NCBI GenBank assembly: GCA_914767885.1
Contig: CAJZBQ010000032.1
Location: 1 to 64,000, forward strand
Direction of reading: 5' to 3'
Source: Blepharisma stoltei
Lineage: Eukaryota; Ciliophora; Heterotrichea; Heterotrichida; Blepharismidae
Length of the DNA: 64,000 nt
Shown: positions 1 through 12,309 of the stretch, piece after piece
Position numbering within the stretch: the stretch's first letter is position 1
How the letters are laid out: each line of letters begins with the position of its first letter
Notes under the pieces: generated by a model
Seen by the model: the letters and a program-made list of their open reading frames with translations, nothing else
Told to the model about the DNA's origin: nothing
Databases searched by the model: none
Translations under genes and position numbers: made by a program

Positions 1-3000
1 CTAACACCCTAACACCCTATACACCCTAACACCCTAACACCCTAACAACCCTAACACCCTAACACACCCTAACACTACACCCTAACACCCTAACACCCTA
101 ACACCCTAAACAACCCTAACACCCTAACACCCTAACAACCCTAACACCCTAACACCCTAACACCCTAACACCCTAACACCCTAACACCCTAACACACCTA
201 ACACCCTAACACCCTAACACCCTAACACCCTAACACCCTAACACCCTAACACCCTAACACCCTAACACCCTAACACCCTAACACCCTAACACCCTAACAC
301 CCTAACACCCTAACACCCTAACACCCTAACACCCTAACACCCTAACACCCTAACACCCTAACACCCTAACACCCTAACACCCTAACACCCTAACACCCCT
401 AACACCCCTAACACCCTAACACAGCCCTAACACCCTAACACCCTACACCCTAACACCCTAACACCCTAACACCCCAACACCCTAACACCCTAACACCCTA
501 ACACCCTAACACCCTAACACCCTAACACCCTAACACCCTAACACCCTAACACCCTAACACCCTAACACCCTAACACCCTAACACCCTAACACCCTAACAC
601 CCCTAACACCCTAACACCCTAACACCCTAACACCCTACACCCTAACACCCTAACACCCTAACACCCTAACACCCTAACCACCCTAACACCCTAACACCCT
701 AACACCCTAACACCCTAACACCCTAACACCCTAACACCCTAACACCCTAACACCCAAACACCCTAACACCCTAACACCCTAACACCCTAACACCCTAACA
801 CCCTAACACCCTAACACCCTAACACCCTAACACCCTAACACCCAACACCCTAACACCCTAACACCCTAACACCCTAACACCCTAACACCCTAACACCCTA
901 ACACCCTAACACCCTAACACCCTAACACCCTAACACCCTAACACCCTAACACCCTAACACCCTAACACCCTAACACCCTAACACCCTAACACCCTAACAC
1001 CCTAACACCCTAACCCTAACACCCTAACACCCTAACACCCTAACACCCTAACACCCTAACACCCTAACACCCTAACACACCCCTAACACCCTAACACCCT
1101 AACACCCTAACACCCTAACACCCTAACACCCTAACACCCTAACACCCTAACACCCCTAACACCCTAACACCCTAACACCCTAACACCCTAACACCCTAAC
1201 ACCCTAACACCCTAACACCCTAACACACCCTAACACCCTAACACCCTAACACCCTAACACCCTAACACACCCTAACACCCTAACACCCTAACACCCTAAC
1301 ACCCTAACACCCTAACACCCTAACACCCTAACACCCTAACACCCTAACACCCTAACACCCCTAACACCCTAACACCCTAACACCCTAACACCCTAACACC
1401 CTAACACCACTAACACCCTAACACCCTAACACCCTAACACCCTAACACCCTAACACCCTAACACCCAAACACCCTAACACCCTAACACCCTAACACACCC
1501 TAACACCCTAACACCCTAACACCCTAACAACCCTAACACCCTAACACCCTAACACCCTAACACCCTAACACCCTAACACCCTAACACCCTAACACCCTAA
1601 CACCCTAACACCCTAACACCACCCTAACACCCTAACACCCTAACACCCCTAACACCCTAACACCCTAACACCCTAACACCCTAACACACCCTAACACCCT
1701 AACACCCTAACACCTAACACCCTAACACCCTAACACCCTAACACCCTAACACCCTAACACCCTAACACCCTAACACCCTAACACCCTAACACCCTAACAC
1801 CCTAACACCCTAACACCCTAACACCCTAACACCCTAACACCCTAACACCCTAACACCCTAACACCCTAACACCCTAACACCCTAACACCCTAACACCCTA
1901 ACACCCTAACACCCTAACACCCTAACACCCTAACACCCTAACACCCTACCAACACCCTAACACCCTAACACCCTAACACCCTAACACCCTAACACCCTAA
2001 CACCCTAACACCCTAACACCCTAACACCCTAACACCCTAACACCCTAACACCCTAACACCCTAACACCCTAACACCCTAACACCCAACACCCTAACACCC
2101 CTAACACCCTAACACCCTAACACCCTAACACCCTAACACCCTAACACCCTAACACCCTAACACCCTAACACCCTAACACCCTAACACACCCTAACACCTA
2201 ACACCCTAACACCCTAACACCCTAACACCCTAACACCCTAACACCCTAACACCCTAACACCCTAACACCCTAACACCCTAACACCCTAACACCCTAACAC
2301 CCTAACACCCTAACACCCTAACACCCTAACACCCCTAACACACCCTAACACCCCTAACACACCCTAACACCCTAACACCCTAACACCCTAACACCCTAAC
2401 ACCTACCCTAACACCCTAACACCTAACACCCTAACACCCTAACACCCTAACACCCTAACACCCTAACACCCTAACACCCCTAACACCCTAACACCCTAAC
2501 ACCCTAACACCCTAACACCCTAACACCCTAACACCCTAACACCCTAACACCCTAACACCCTACACCCTAACACCCTAACACCCTAACACCCTAACACCCT
2601 AACACCCTAAACACCCTAACACCCTAACACCCTAACACCCTAACACCCTAACACCCTAACACCCTAACACCCTAACACCTAACACCCTAACACCCTAACA
2701 CCCTAACACCCTAACACCCTAACACCCTAACACCCTAACAACCCCTAACACCCTAACACCCTAACACCCTAACACCCTAACACCCTAACACCCTAACACC
2801 CCTAACACCCTAACACCCTAACACCCTAACACCCTAACACCCTAACACCCTAACACCCTAACACCACCCTAACACCCTAACACCCTAACACCCTAACACC
2901 CTAACACCCTAACACCCTAACACCCTAACACCCTAACACCCTAACACCCTAACACCCCTAACACCCTAACACCCTAACACCCTAACACACCCTAACACCC

Positions 3001-3128
3001 TAACACCCTAACACCCTAACACCCTAACACCCCTAACACCCTAACACCCTAACACCCTAACACCCTAACACCCTAACACCCTAACACCCTAACACCCTAA
3101 CCCTAACACCCTAACACCCTAACACCCA
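1..3128. repeat. Telomere, about 390 copies of CCCTAACA
   Basis: The C-rich strand of an 8-base telomeric repeat, CCCTAACA, fills the first 3.1 kb. Variant units are scattered through it (CACCCTAACC, ACACCCT, CCCCTAACA, missing bases). Some of these may be real and some long-read error. The orientation (C-rich strand 5' at the left end) is that of a true chromosome end. This repeat is known from heterotrich ciliates (Stentor, Blepharisma). The tract is long for a ciliate macronuclear telomere, which fits a germline chromosome. It joins coding DNA directly at about 3128, with no subtelomeric spacer. Confidence 0.97.
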
Positions 3129-5027
3129 ACTTGCTCAGCAATTCAGACCAATTCTTTTGATCCACCACTAATGCAAGCTTACCAAGATTATCTTAATGCT
3201 TATCAACAAAAGACATCTCTTTATAATATTACAAAAGATGAAGAAAACAGAACTAATTTAATTATTTATAACACTGAAACTGACACCCAAGAAGTCAAAA
3301 TATTTCAGACTCCAAAATCAATAGACGTAGGCACTTGCATAACTCAACTTCCAAATGGCAAGCTATTCTGCTTTGGTAATTATGAACTTTCTCGAACTAC
3401 AGGACTAATTGATGTGAACGGTGGAATCGAAGTGCTGCCATCTGGAACTTGTAGCAACTGCCCAACATGTATCTATTTTAACAACAGCGTCTATTCCTTT
3501 GGAGGAGATAATGAAAAGGGATTAACTCTATCTAGTAGATTTGATTTTGATCGAAATCGATGAATTCAATTAGCTCCAATGCCAAGAGCTGATTATCGGT
3601 GCAATAGTATAATATTTAATAGAAATATTTTGATTTCTGGATGATATAATACAAATCTTTTGCTATACTCAATTGATATTGATTCTTTCTCGACAATACC
3701 TTATGAGTTTAAAGTATATACAAGAAAGATCTTGATAAATGCAGAGAGACTATATTTGATAGAATGTATGCAAGGATCAATCTATGAAAGCGAAATAGGA
3801 AGTTATTCGAATTGGAGAAGAATAGGAAAATCAAAAATCGATTGCAATCCTGATCAAGTATATTGTTCATATAATAAAGGAGGAATATACATCTCAAATA
3901 TTCAAGGAACATGCAAATCATATTATTACTTTAATTTAGATAAAAAAATCATTATTGATGTTGCTTACTATAATACACATGTTTCACTTAGAAGAGCAGG
4001 TAAAAAGATTGAGGCAATAAAATGAAATAACCAGATCTTTAAGCTCGATCCTTATTATCTGGATGAATGAAGTGCAAAAGATATTAGTCTAAAGTATGTA
4101 GGAGAAAATCTAAAAGAAATCGAATCCTATGACGAAGCAATCAAACTCAATCCAAAAAAAGCTTATTTTTATGATAAAAAAGGCGACGCTTTTTATAATT
4201 TAGAAAGATATCTAGAAGCTATCAAATGTTATGACAAAGCAATCAAACTCAATCCAAATGATCCTTATTTTTACTATAATAAAGGTAACGCTTTTTTAAG
4301 TTGACAAAGATACCTAGAAGCGATCGAATGTTATGAAAAAGCAATCAAACTCAACCCAAAAGATGGTAATTTTTACAATAATAAAGGAAGAGTTTTTTAT
4401 AATTTACAAAGATATCTTGAAGCAATCGAATGTTATGACGAAGCAATCAAGTACCTTCCATTGAAGGCTTATATTTATAATAATAATAAAGGCACAGCTC
4501 TTTTTGATTTAGAAAGATATCTTGAAGCAATCGAATGCTTTGACAAAGCAATCGAATGCTTTGACAAAGCAATTGAATGCTTTGACAAAGCAATCAAGCT
4601 CAATCAAACTGATGCTGATTCTTACTATAAGAAAGGATGCTCTTTAAATAAATTAGGAAGATATCCAGAAGCAGTAAAAAGCTATGATGAAGCAATCAGA
4701 TGCAATCGATATAATGTCAAGTATTATAATATAAAAGGCAATACTCTTTATATTTTAGAGAGATGTCAAGAAGCAATACAATGCTATGATGAGGCAATTA
4801 AACTTGAACCCAATAATCCTTTGCATTTCTGCTGCCGAGCTAGAGTATTTAATAATCTTAGACAAGAAGAAGCAGCTTTAGAGGATTTTAATACTGCTTA
4901 TCATTTGAAGCAAGTAAGTGGTATTTTCACTGGAAATGAATGGAAACTTTCTGAAGAGGATATCAATTTTATTAACGACGTATTAGACCGAGACCGTATT
5001 GAACTACTCCTAAAAATGCAGATTTAA
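3129..5027 (+). CDS. Kelch/TPR protein, 5' end cut off by the telomere
   Basis: One open frame runs from the telomere junction to TAA at 5025-5027 once TGA is read as Trp (for example at 3561, 4023, 4068). It aligns throughout with the minus-strand gene at 5480-8698, which supplies the missing N-terminal zinc/coiled-coil part. What remains starts at TCSAIQTNSFDPP. It carries kelch-type repeats (a TGA-encoded W follows DRNR, then IQLAPMP) to about 4020, then at least seven TPR units of the form YLEAIECYDKAIKLNP. A short direct repeat triplicates AIECFDK near 4545. The last part, FTGNEWKLSEEDINFIND, is non-repeat. No start codon or promoter is left upstream, so it is probably not expressed in its own right. 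Function is unknown beyond protein-protein scaffolding. Confidence 0.85.
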
Positions 5028-5142
5028 ATAAAATTTGATTATTATATTAGAGTTAATAACTAGTTCTAACTTATAGAGAGAGTAATTGCATTATTATTTT
5101 GTTTGAATGTATAAGTGTTATTAAAATTCTAAAATCTTTATT

Positions 5143-5445
5143 TTAAACGGTTCCTACATCAGATAATTGCTTAGAAGCAAGATCAAATTTCCACAGAGCA
5201 TTATTATACAGAACGAAATAAAGGCAGCTCTTATAACGAACAATACTTGACTGATTAATACTTCCAGGCATGCTATTCGTCTCTTTTTGAGCACAACTAA
5301 AAATATTGCTTTCAGCACTTTCAAAAATCCTTCCCCCTTTCTCAAGTGCGTAAACTCTTTCATTTCCTCTCAGCATAAATTTAAGATAATTAGTATTTAA
5401 AGCCAGATTCGGGATATCTTGATATATAATTGTTATAATGATGGC
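5143..5445 (-). pseudogene. Kelch-domain fragment at the centre of the inverted repeat
   Basis: Between the two inverted TPR genes lies a stretch on the minus strand reading ...NERVYALEKGGRIFE... ...NNALWKFDLASKQLSDVGTV, ending in a stop at 5143. The alternating short hydrophobic strands and LWKFD look like the last blades of a kelch propeller. The frame stays open upstream to about 5445, where homology to the 3' flank of the TPR gene begins. There is no good start. I read it as the 3' remnant of a third kelch gene trapped between the inverted copies. A short real gene starting at the ATG at 5376 (77 aa) cannot be excluded. Confidence 0.5.
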
Positions 5446-5479
5446 TTATTATAATCAAATTTTATTTAAATCTGCATTT

Positions 5480-8400
5480 TTAGGAGTAGTTCAATACGGT
5501 CTCGCCTAATGAGTCATTAATAAAATTGATATCCTCTTCAGAAAGTTTCCATTCATCCCAAGTAAAAACACCACTTACTTGCTTCAAATGATAAGCAGTA
5601 TTAAAGTCCTGTAAAGCTGCTTCTTCTTGTCTGAGATAATTAAATAATCTAGCTCGGCAGCAGAAATGTAAAGGATTATTGGGTTCAAGTTTGATTGCCT
5701 CATCATAGCATTGTATTGCTTCTTGACATCTCTCTAAAATATAAAGAGTATAGCCTTTTATATTATAATATTTGGCATTATTTGGGCTGGTTATGATTGC
5801 TTCATCATAGCTTTTTACTGCTTCTGGATATCTTCCTAATTTATTTAAAGAGCATCCTTTCTTAAAGTAAAAATCAGCATCATTCGAAAAAAATTAATTG
5901 CCATTCTTCAGCTTCGAGACTTCCTAATTTTTGGAAGACCAATTCCTTATTATAAGCAACTTAACTTAACTTACTTATAAGAAAAGAGAAATGAAATGGT
6001 GACGTTGGTGGAACTTGGACTCCGAGGCAGACTCCCTATGTAGTAGGTAGGAGCCATCCATCCTGACGTGCTGAAAGTAGGGCCTATGTCCCGGTAGAAG
6101 TAGGCCTTCAGGCTTGGCTATGACTTGCCGAAGAGGGGACACAAATTAATTCAATTTAAGTATAGTATCCAGTGATTGACCCAGCGATATTACATCAACA
6201 ATAATTAGTTTTTAAGCCTAACTATATACAGTACTGGATTGACATCTCAAGGGAATGGAATTTTAAGTAAGAGTGCAATCAGCATTGTTTGGATTGAGTT
6301 TGATTGATTTGTCAAAGCATTCTATCGCTTCTAGATATCTTTGTAAATCAAAAAAAGCTGTGCCTTTATTATTATTATAAATATCAGCATTGTATGGATT
6401 GCACTTGATTGCTTTGTCATAGCATTCGATTGCTTCAAGATATCTTTGTAAATTATAAAAAACTCTTCCTTTATTATTGTAAAAATCTGCATGGTATGGA
6501 TTGAGTTTGATTGCTTTGTCATAGCATTCGATTGCTTCTAGATATTTTTTTAATTTATCTAAAGCGTTGCCTTTGCTATTGTAAAAATTAGCATCTTTTG
6601 GTTTGAGTTTGATTGCTTTGTCATAACATTGGATTGCTTCAAGATATCTTTCTAAATCAAAAAAAGCGTTGCCTTTATAAATGTAAAGATAATCATTGTT
6701 TGGATTGAGTTTGATTGCTTCGTCATAGCATTCGATTGCTTCTAGATATCTTTCTAACACTTTAAAAGCATCACCTTTTTTTTTGTAAAAATCAATATTG
6801 TTTGGGATGAGCTTGATTGCTTCGTCATAGCATTCGATATTTTCTAGATTTTCTCCTAAATATTTTAGAGTAATATCTTTTACACTTCATTCATCCAGAT
6901 AATAAGGATCGAGCTTAAAATTCTGGCTATTTCATTTTATTGCTTCAATCTTTTTACCTGCTCTTCTAAGTGAAACATGCGTATTATAGTAAGCAACATC
7001 AATCATGATTTTTTGATCTAAATTAAAACAATAATATTCTTTACCTGTTCTTTCAAGATTTGAGATGCATATTCTTCCTTTATTATATGAACAATAAACT
7101 TGGGAAGAAACGCAATTGATTTTTGATTTTCCTATTCGTCTCCAATTCGAGTAAATTCCAACTTCGCTTTCATAGATTGATCCTAGGCAGCATTCTATCA
7201 AATATAGTCTCTCTGCATTTATCAGAATCTTTCTTCTTTCTCTTGCCAACTCAAGAGGAATTGTCGAGAAAGAATCAATTTCAATTGAGTATAACAAAAG
7301 ATTTCTATTTTCATATCCAGAAATCAAAATATTTCCATTAAATATTATACTATTGCACTGATAATCAGCTTTTGGCATTGGAGGTAATTGAATTCATCGA
7401 TTTTGATCCAAATCGAATCTACTAGATAGATTTAAAACTATTCCATTTTCTCCTCCAAAGCAATAGACGCTGCTATTAAAATAAATACATGATGAGTATC
7501 CGCAAGGAGTTCCAGATGGCAGCACTTCGAATCCACCATTCACATCAATTAGCACTGTAATTCCAGAATGTCGATAATAATTGCCAAAACAGAATAGCTT
7601 GCCATTTGGAAGTTGAGTTATGCAAGTGCCTACGTCTAGTGATTCTGGAGTCTGAAATATTTTAACTTCTTCTGTTTCAGTTTCAGTGTTATAAATAATT
7701 AAATTAGTTTTGTTGTATTTATCAATTGTAGTATTATAAAGAGATGTCTTTTGTTGATAAGCATTAAGATAATCTTGGTAAGCTTGCATTAGTGGTGGAT
7801 CAAAAGAATTGGTATGAATTGCTGAGCAAGTTATTCTGAAATCTATTTCTAATTCTGGATTGTTTGGTCTACTAAAAATCTCAGCTGTTTTATTCCTTAA
7901 GGTGCCTATGACGTCTGAAGCGCTGTCTGTTTCATTGTTGATATTATTAGAAACAATGCTCATTTGAAAATTAAGCAAGTTTGTCTCATTATCTGGGGGT
8001 TTTTTTATTGGCTTGTTTTCATTTTTAGGTCCTTTTAAACACTCACTGTTCTCATTTATTATCAAAGAAACTGAATCCTTAACGTTTGCTGACTCTATAC
8101 TTGCGGGCTTGTTAGTTTTATTATGCATTTCAGGAGTAATTTGGATACCCCTTTTTTCTAGATATGCTCCGCATATTTCTGTAAAGAAGGATCTATTTAG
8201 ATTCTCTAACTTTTGATTGAATATATAATACAACTTTGCACCGTTGTATCAATTTCTGCTGGCTATAGTCATCAATTTTACTTTTTCAATAGCTTCTTGA
8301 GGCTGTAAACTCAATAATCCTAAAATTGGATCTTGTTCTGACTTTAATAATTTTGAAGATTGAGAAATCTTTTCAATGGAATCATTTATTTCATCTAAGT

Positions 8401-8698
8401 AGCAATCCAACTTGCTTGTGAAGTCACCTAAATCTTTTTCTGAATTGGAAAAGGAATCTCTAATTTTTCTTCTCAACTCGCTATATTTTGAATTTTCTTT
8501 TGCAAGTAATATAAGAATTGCTTTTTTTGTCCCTTCACAAGGCTGCATAAAAATCGATTCAAGATTATGAGCTCTATTAGGCAAGTTTGCATGCTCTCCA
8601 ATATGCTCTCCGCACAATAAAGTCTCAGGAGAAGAGCATTTGCATGCACACCCAACCTCGTTCATACACCCTGGCAGGGAGCATTTCTTTGCCATCAT
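5480..8698 (-). CDS. B-box-like zinc / coiled-coil / kelch / TPR protein
   Basis: The ATG at 8698 starts MMAKKCSLPGCMNEVGC. The Cys/His spacing (CSLPGCMNEVGCACKC... CGEHIGEH) resembles a B-box-type zinc site. A coiled coil follows (residues about 50-145), then kelch repeats (about 260-560) and TPRs to the end. TGA encodes Trp at 8249, 7394 and 6932. The frame hits a TAA at 6263 inside a 405-bp insertion. That insertion is bounded by the 9-bp direct repeat AATCAGCAT (5872-5880, 6277-6285). Removing one repeat plus the insert rejoins NPNNADFYFKKGC and gives 937 codons ending in TAA at 5480. The last few residues differ from the 3129-5027 copy because of a 1-nt difference near 5510. Likely a cytoplasmic scaffold. 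The insert would have to be eliminated for full-length protein. Confidence 0.75.
5872..6285 (-). mobile_element. GC-rich insertion with 9-bp target repeats inside the TPR gene
   Basis: The insert is flanked by AATCAGCAT on both sides and has a GC-rich core at about 5996-6140. It contains the motif CAACGTCACC (minus strand, 6009-6000) shared with the element at 28801-29198. It has no coding capacity. Exact removal of 405 bp (a multiple of three) restores the TPR frame, which the intact paralogue at 3129-5027 confirms. No TA lies inside the repeat, unlike most IES boundaries here. It could be a recent SINE-like insertion rather than a programmed IES. Confidence 0.7.
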
Positions 8699-8894
8699 AT
8701 AATAATTATTAGATATCTAATTCTTAAAGATTGAAATGCCAAAAATCTGTAAAAACTAATAGAAATAAAAATTATAAATCATAATTTAAATTAACTTAAT
8801 AATGAGTGTGCTCTCAGAGGATACAACTCTCAGGGATTTTTTTCTGGCAACCCACGAAATGTCAAGTTAAAGCCATTTTACTAAAATTAGTTAG

Positions 8895-8964
8895 ATCAAT
8901 TGAGCAGCACTGGGCTTTTTTGGCTTGTCAGCGAGCCAAAAAAGTCCCGTGCTGTTCAATTGAT
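8895..8964. repeat. 70-bp near-perfect hairpin
   Basis: The arms start ATCAATTGAGCAGCAC and end GTGCTGTTCAATTGAT around a short loop near 8930. It lies in the spacer between the TPR gene and the Rab-like copy. It is probably a small palindromic MITE or its remnant. The rest of 8699-9014 shows nothing else recognisable. Confidence 0.6.
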
Positions 8965-9014
8965 ATATATTATTATGTGAAAATAGACTTATAATATACA
9001 AAAGTTATTACAAG

Positions 9015-9657
9015 ATGGATCAGTAACTCTAAAGCAGTAAGATTAAAATTTGCATCATAGGAAATTCTGGAACGGAAAATCGTCAATTTTCCTCAAATAC
9101 TTCGATGGCATTTTCAGCGATACTTATATTCCCACCACCACTATAGATTTTGTATTTTTTACTATAGAAAATCTTAAATATAGGTAAAAACGATATGAGC
9201 AATCGAGATGGTTCGTGCACAATGATCGTATCAGACACAAGTGGCGATATGCCTTATCACTATATTTTATTTAAAAAATGAACTGTAACTGAAAATATAA
9301 AAATTTATTGCAATTAGGCTTATGAGATATAGAACTAGCATTCTTGCTTATTATCCATATGCTTTAGAATTTCTCCTTATATATAGTGTAAATGATAGAA
9401 GTTTATTTGATGATGTAAAGCGTTTTATAAACGATATTAAAAATTGCAACACAAAACGTCCTTTGATAATGCTTGCTGGGAATAAATGCGATTTAAAAGA
9501 TCAAAGAGAAGTCTCATATGAAGGAGCTAAAAATGTCGCTAATGAATTTGATATTTTTTATATAGAAGTGTCTGCGAAAACTGGTTTTAATACAGAATGC
9601 ATTTTTCTGCTATTATGCCAAGCTATTCTAAAAGATTTAAATTCAAGGGTTAAATAG
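9015..9657 (+). pseudogene. Rab-like small GTPase, copy 1, frameshifted
   Basis: The ATG at 9015 is followed by a 15-nt intron (9023-9037), then KIKICIIGNSGT. The P-loop frame is broken by one missing base near 9073; downstream the frame recovers as FLKYFDGIFSDTYIP. A 16-nt intron starts near 9156 (gtatttttta...atag), and a TA-bounded segment of about 82 bp (9250-9331) interrupts after DTSGD. The C-terminal half is clean: SVNDRSLFDDVKRFINDIK, NKCDLKDQREVSYE and YIEVSAKTG, which are the G4 and G5 motifs of Rab GTPases. The sum of the parts is one base short of a whole number of codons. That supports a single deletion in a recently working gene. There is no C-terminal prenylation cysteine. Confidence 0.7.
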
Positions 9658-10202
9658 ATAAATAGGGTGAAAATAAGCATCTAACATAATTAAAAACTTT
9701 GGCTGAAATTGTTTAGCTTTAATATAGATTTGTATAATTTAATATATTATTTGTTTACGTTTTCGAATAATATCTTCTTGATGTTTTTTACATCGTAGAA
9801 TCAGATCTCTAAAGAAATATAAACTTGAAATATCCTGTTAATTACTGTTCTTTTATTTTTATAGATTATTCTTTAGATACTCTTTTAGAGTCACACTGAT
9901 GAGTATCTTACATACTTTTCCTGTTTTCTCATAATCAAGTCAATAATATTAAATTAAAGCTTGTTAATCATTTTAAAAGAGGATTAATTTTTAAGACATG
10001 ACTTATATTCCAGATTATTGACTTACCCTCTCCTCTGAGCGAAAAAAAAATTGTTGTTCACACATAAAAAAAAAAATAATACCCTTAAAGGCATCAGCAT
10101 CTATAAAAACAGTGTAAATTTTAGTAATCTTATTAGATTGATTCTTTTATATTGCAAGAGTATGCTATTCTCTCCTTTTCTCTAATAAAAATAATCACTT
10201 TA
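9658..10202. other. AT-rich spacer, no gene seen
   Basis: Low-complexity AT-rich DNA with homopolymer A tracts near 10047-10075. I see no frame, RNA gene or repeat family member that I can support. Confidence 0.5.
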
Positions 10203-10984
10203 ATGGCCATTTGGGTTATCCTTTTTAGCTTGATCATTTTTGACTTATTTTATGCTTTGAAATTCTTATCTCCTTCTTGAAATGATGAAAAACTCATATA
10301 TAATTGCTTTTTCTTATTTTTTATCAACTATATCCCTTTAGAGCTTTTTGAAGCCTATAAAAACGAAATTTATATCTTTGAAGAAAATACATTTGTCATT
10401 AATATCAATCCTAAGGACTATTTACTAATTTCATGGAACTGATTTCTCAGTTTTCTCAAATATTCAAGCATAATTTATTGATATGGATTTTGGGTTACAG
10501 GATTTATGGCTCTAGTTGTAGTATATAAACATTCTGAAATAAAGCCAGCATATAGATCATCCTTATTTGCAGTAATTAATTCTATTTTTTACTTGCTTTA
10601 TTTTATGTTAGCTATTTTACGCAGCAATGAATACTTACTCTGCCACTTGTTTTGATCAAGGATAGGATTTTAAAAATTTTTGAAATATATATTATTTTTA
10701 TTATGCTGTATTTTTAAATAAGAGGGTTAAAATAGTAAATATTAAAACTAGTCAATAAAATTGTCTAAATTTAAAAAATATCTCTACTCCTTATTAATTA
10801 TTTTTAATTAATAATAATTCTAAACTTTTTAGATTAGTAAGCTTTTAATGGCTAAAACACTTTGGATATTTAATTTCATGCAGATTATTAAGAAAATACG
10901 CAAATTACTATTAAACTGTTAATTTTCATCAATTATAATAAGATTCATTGTAAATTAAAGTTTGCAATATATAAAAATTGTTTA

Positions 10985-11056
10985 GTCAAGAATGGGGTTA
11001 ATTTCCCAATTTTTAGGAATTTTTCACCGGAATCGTTCAATTAAGGACCGGGGGTT
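10985..11056 (-). repeat. MITE A relic
   Basis: AATGGGGTTAATTTCCC and the following TTTTTAGGAATTTTTCAC, then a degraded end (AATCGTTCAATTAAGGACC), match one terminus of the MITE A copies at 41911 and 60422. Only one end is recognisable. It sits in the insertion that splits the membrane-protein copy. Confidence 0.55.
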
Positions 11057-11267
11057 AACATTGTATGTAATATCTATCGGAATATCTATATTAACACTTA
11101 TTAACTTCCGTAGCGAGAAAAATTATCAGAAATAATTCTATATTTTTTGAAAAATCAATGCTTCTTTTTTAAGAAAATTTTTTTTAATGTTTTTTATTGA
11201 TATATTTCAATATATAATTAATAATTATAATAAAGAAATTGAAGAAAATTATATACCCCGGAGCTTA

Positions 11268-11374
11268 TTTTGAATCATCCTGGGCTATAAGACGCTCGTC
11301 CAACTTGGTAACAGATATTTTCTGAACCAACTCTACCAGTTGATGGGGCATCAATAACCTAGGGTGATTCAAAA
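11268..11374. repeat. Small inverted-repeat element
   Basis: TTTTGAATCATCCTGGG (11268-11284) is inverted at 11358-11374 as CCTAGGGTGATTCAAAA (15 of 17 bases pair). The loop between them is about 70 bp and GC-richer than its surroundings. The phrase CTGGGCTATA recurs just outside. It is probably a short MITE. Confidence 0.5.
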
Positions 11375-12309
11375 GAGACTCTGGGCTATATTAAAATTTT
11401 AAAACAGTTAGATTTTAAACATTAATTTTATATTTAGGCTATTTAAAAAACATTTTTTATGAAGTCTTTTAAAATCAAATTTTTTAAATCATTAGTAAGG
11501 TGGAAATAAGCTTATTCACTATAACTTGAATAAACAATATTTATTTATTCTTATGATAGTTGCAACAATTTTAACACTAAAGCGCACTTTTTACAATAAC
11601 TTTGATATATTTGATATTTCATGATCATTGCTTATTTTTTGTTTTTCCGCTTTATTAGTGTATACACTGAGTTTTTATTTTCTTATGTCTTATGCATGTG
11701 CCTTTGCTTTTCTTGCATGAACTTGAGCTGAAGTTCAAGAAAAACGCAAAACACTCATTCATATCGAACAGAGTTTATTGAAAATATCCAAAATAAAGGC
11801 TCTAATTGTATTTTTTACATATGCCATGTATCTAACTTATAATTTAGTGACAAACTTATGAGGAGAACTTTGGGTTTTAAAAGAAATAATGTTTATTATT
11901 GCCGCAGATGGGATTGCAGGAGGCTTAATTTATCCAGAAGATGGAAACTCCAGTCGCACTTCTCAGGACTTCTTAAATTTTTGCTCAGTTTATTGCCAAG
12001 TTTTAACATTTAGGGCTATTTTTAGAGTGATTATTTAAGGTAATTTAATTAAAAAATTGAATAATATTCATTCTTGGGTAAATAATACTCTATTTTTATT
12101 ATTTCTTTAAATTATATTTGCATACGAATTATATGGAGAAATTAAGAGTGATAATAGCTAATTAAAATTAATAAATAAATAATAATTCTAATAATGAAAT
12201 AAAAGTAACTTAAATCTTAAACTATTAATACTAATTTTCGAATCTGTCTCTTATTTTGATTTAAATTATATTTACTTATAAATGATAGAAACTTAAATTA
12301 ATTTATAAT

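Larger units (their letters stand above)
10203..12038 (+). pseudogene. Multipass membrane protein, copy 1, split by an insertion of about 0.85 kb
   Basis: The first part (from ATG 10203) reads MAIWVILFSLIIFDLFYALK and continues through several hydrophobic helices with TGA as Trp to about 10672. The second part (about 11517-12038, stop TAA) reads QYLFILMIVATILTLKRTFY... and ends ...LTFRAIFRVII. Both halves align with the intact paralogue at 12920-14131 (compare VLTLKR, GELWVLKE and YPEDG with VLTLKR, WENFWVLRE and YPDGD). The stretch 10673-11516 has no counterpart and carries a MITE A relic and a small inverted repeat. I could not find a clean excision junction, so it is either a decayed gene or a gene with a complex IES. 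Function is unknown. Confidence 0.6.

Noticed and set aside
1-3128. Variant telomere units as a coded second repeat
   Set aside because: Variants are sporadic single-base gains and losses without period. Sequencing error cannot be excluded.
11280-11360. tRNA-like phrase in the loop of the inverted-repeat element (TGGTAGAGTTGGTTCAG on the minus strand)
   Set aside because: No B box, no cloverleaf I could fold by eye, and no acceptor stem. Probably chance.
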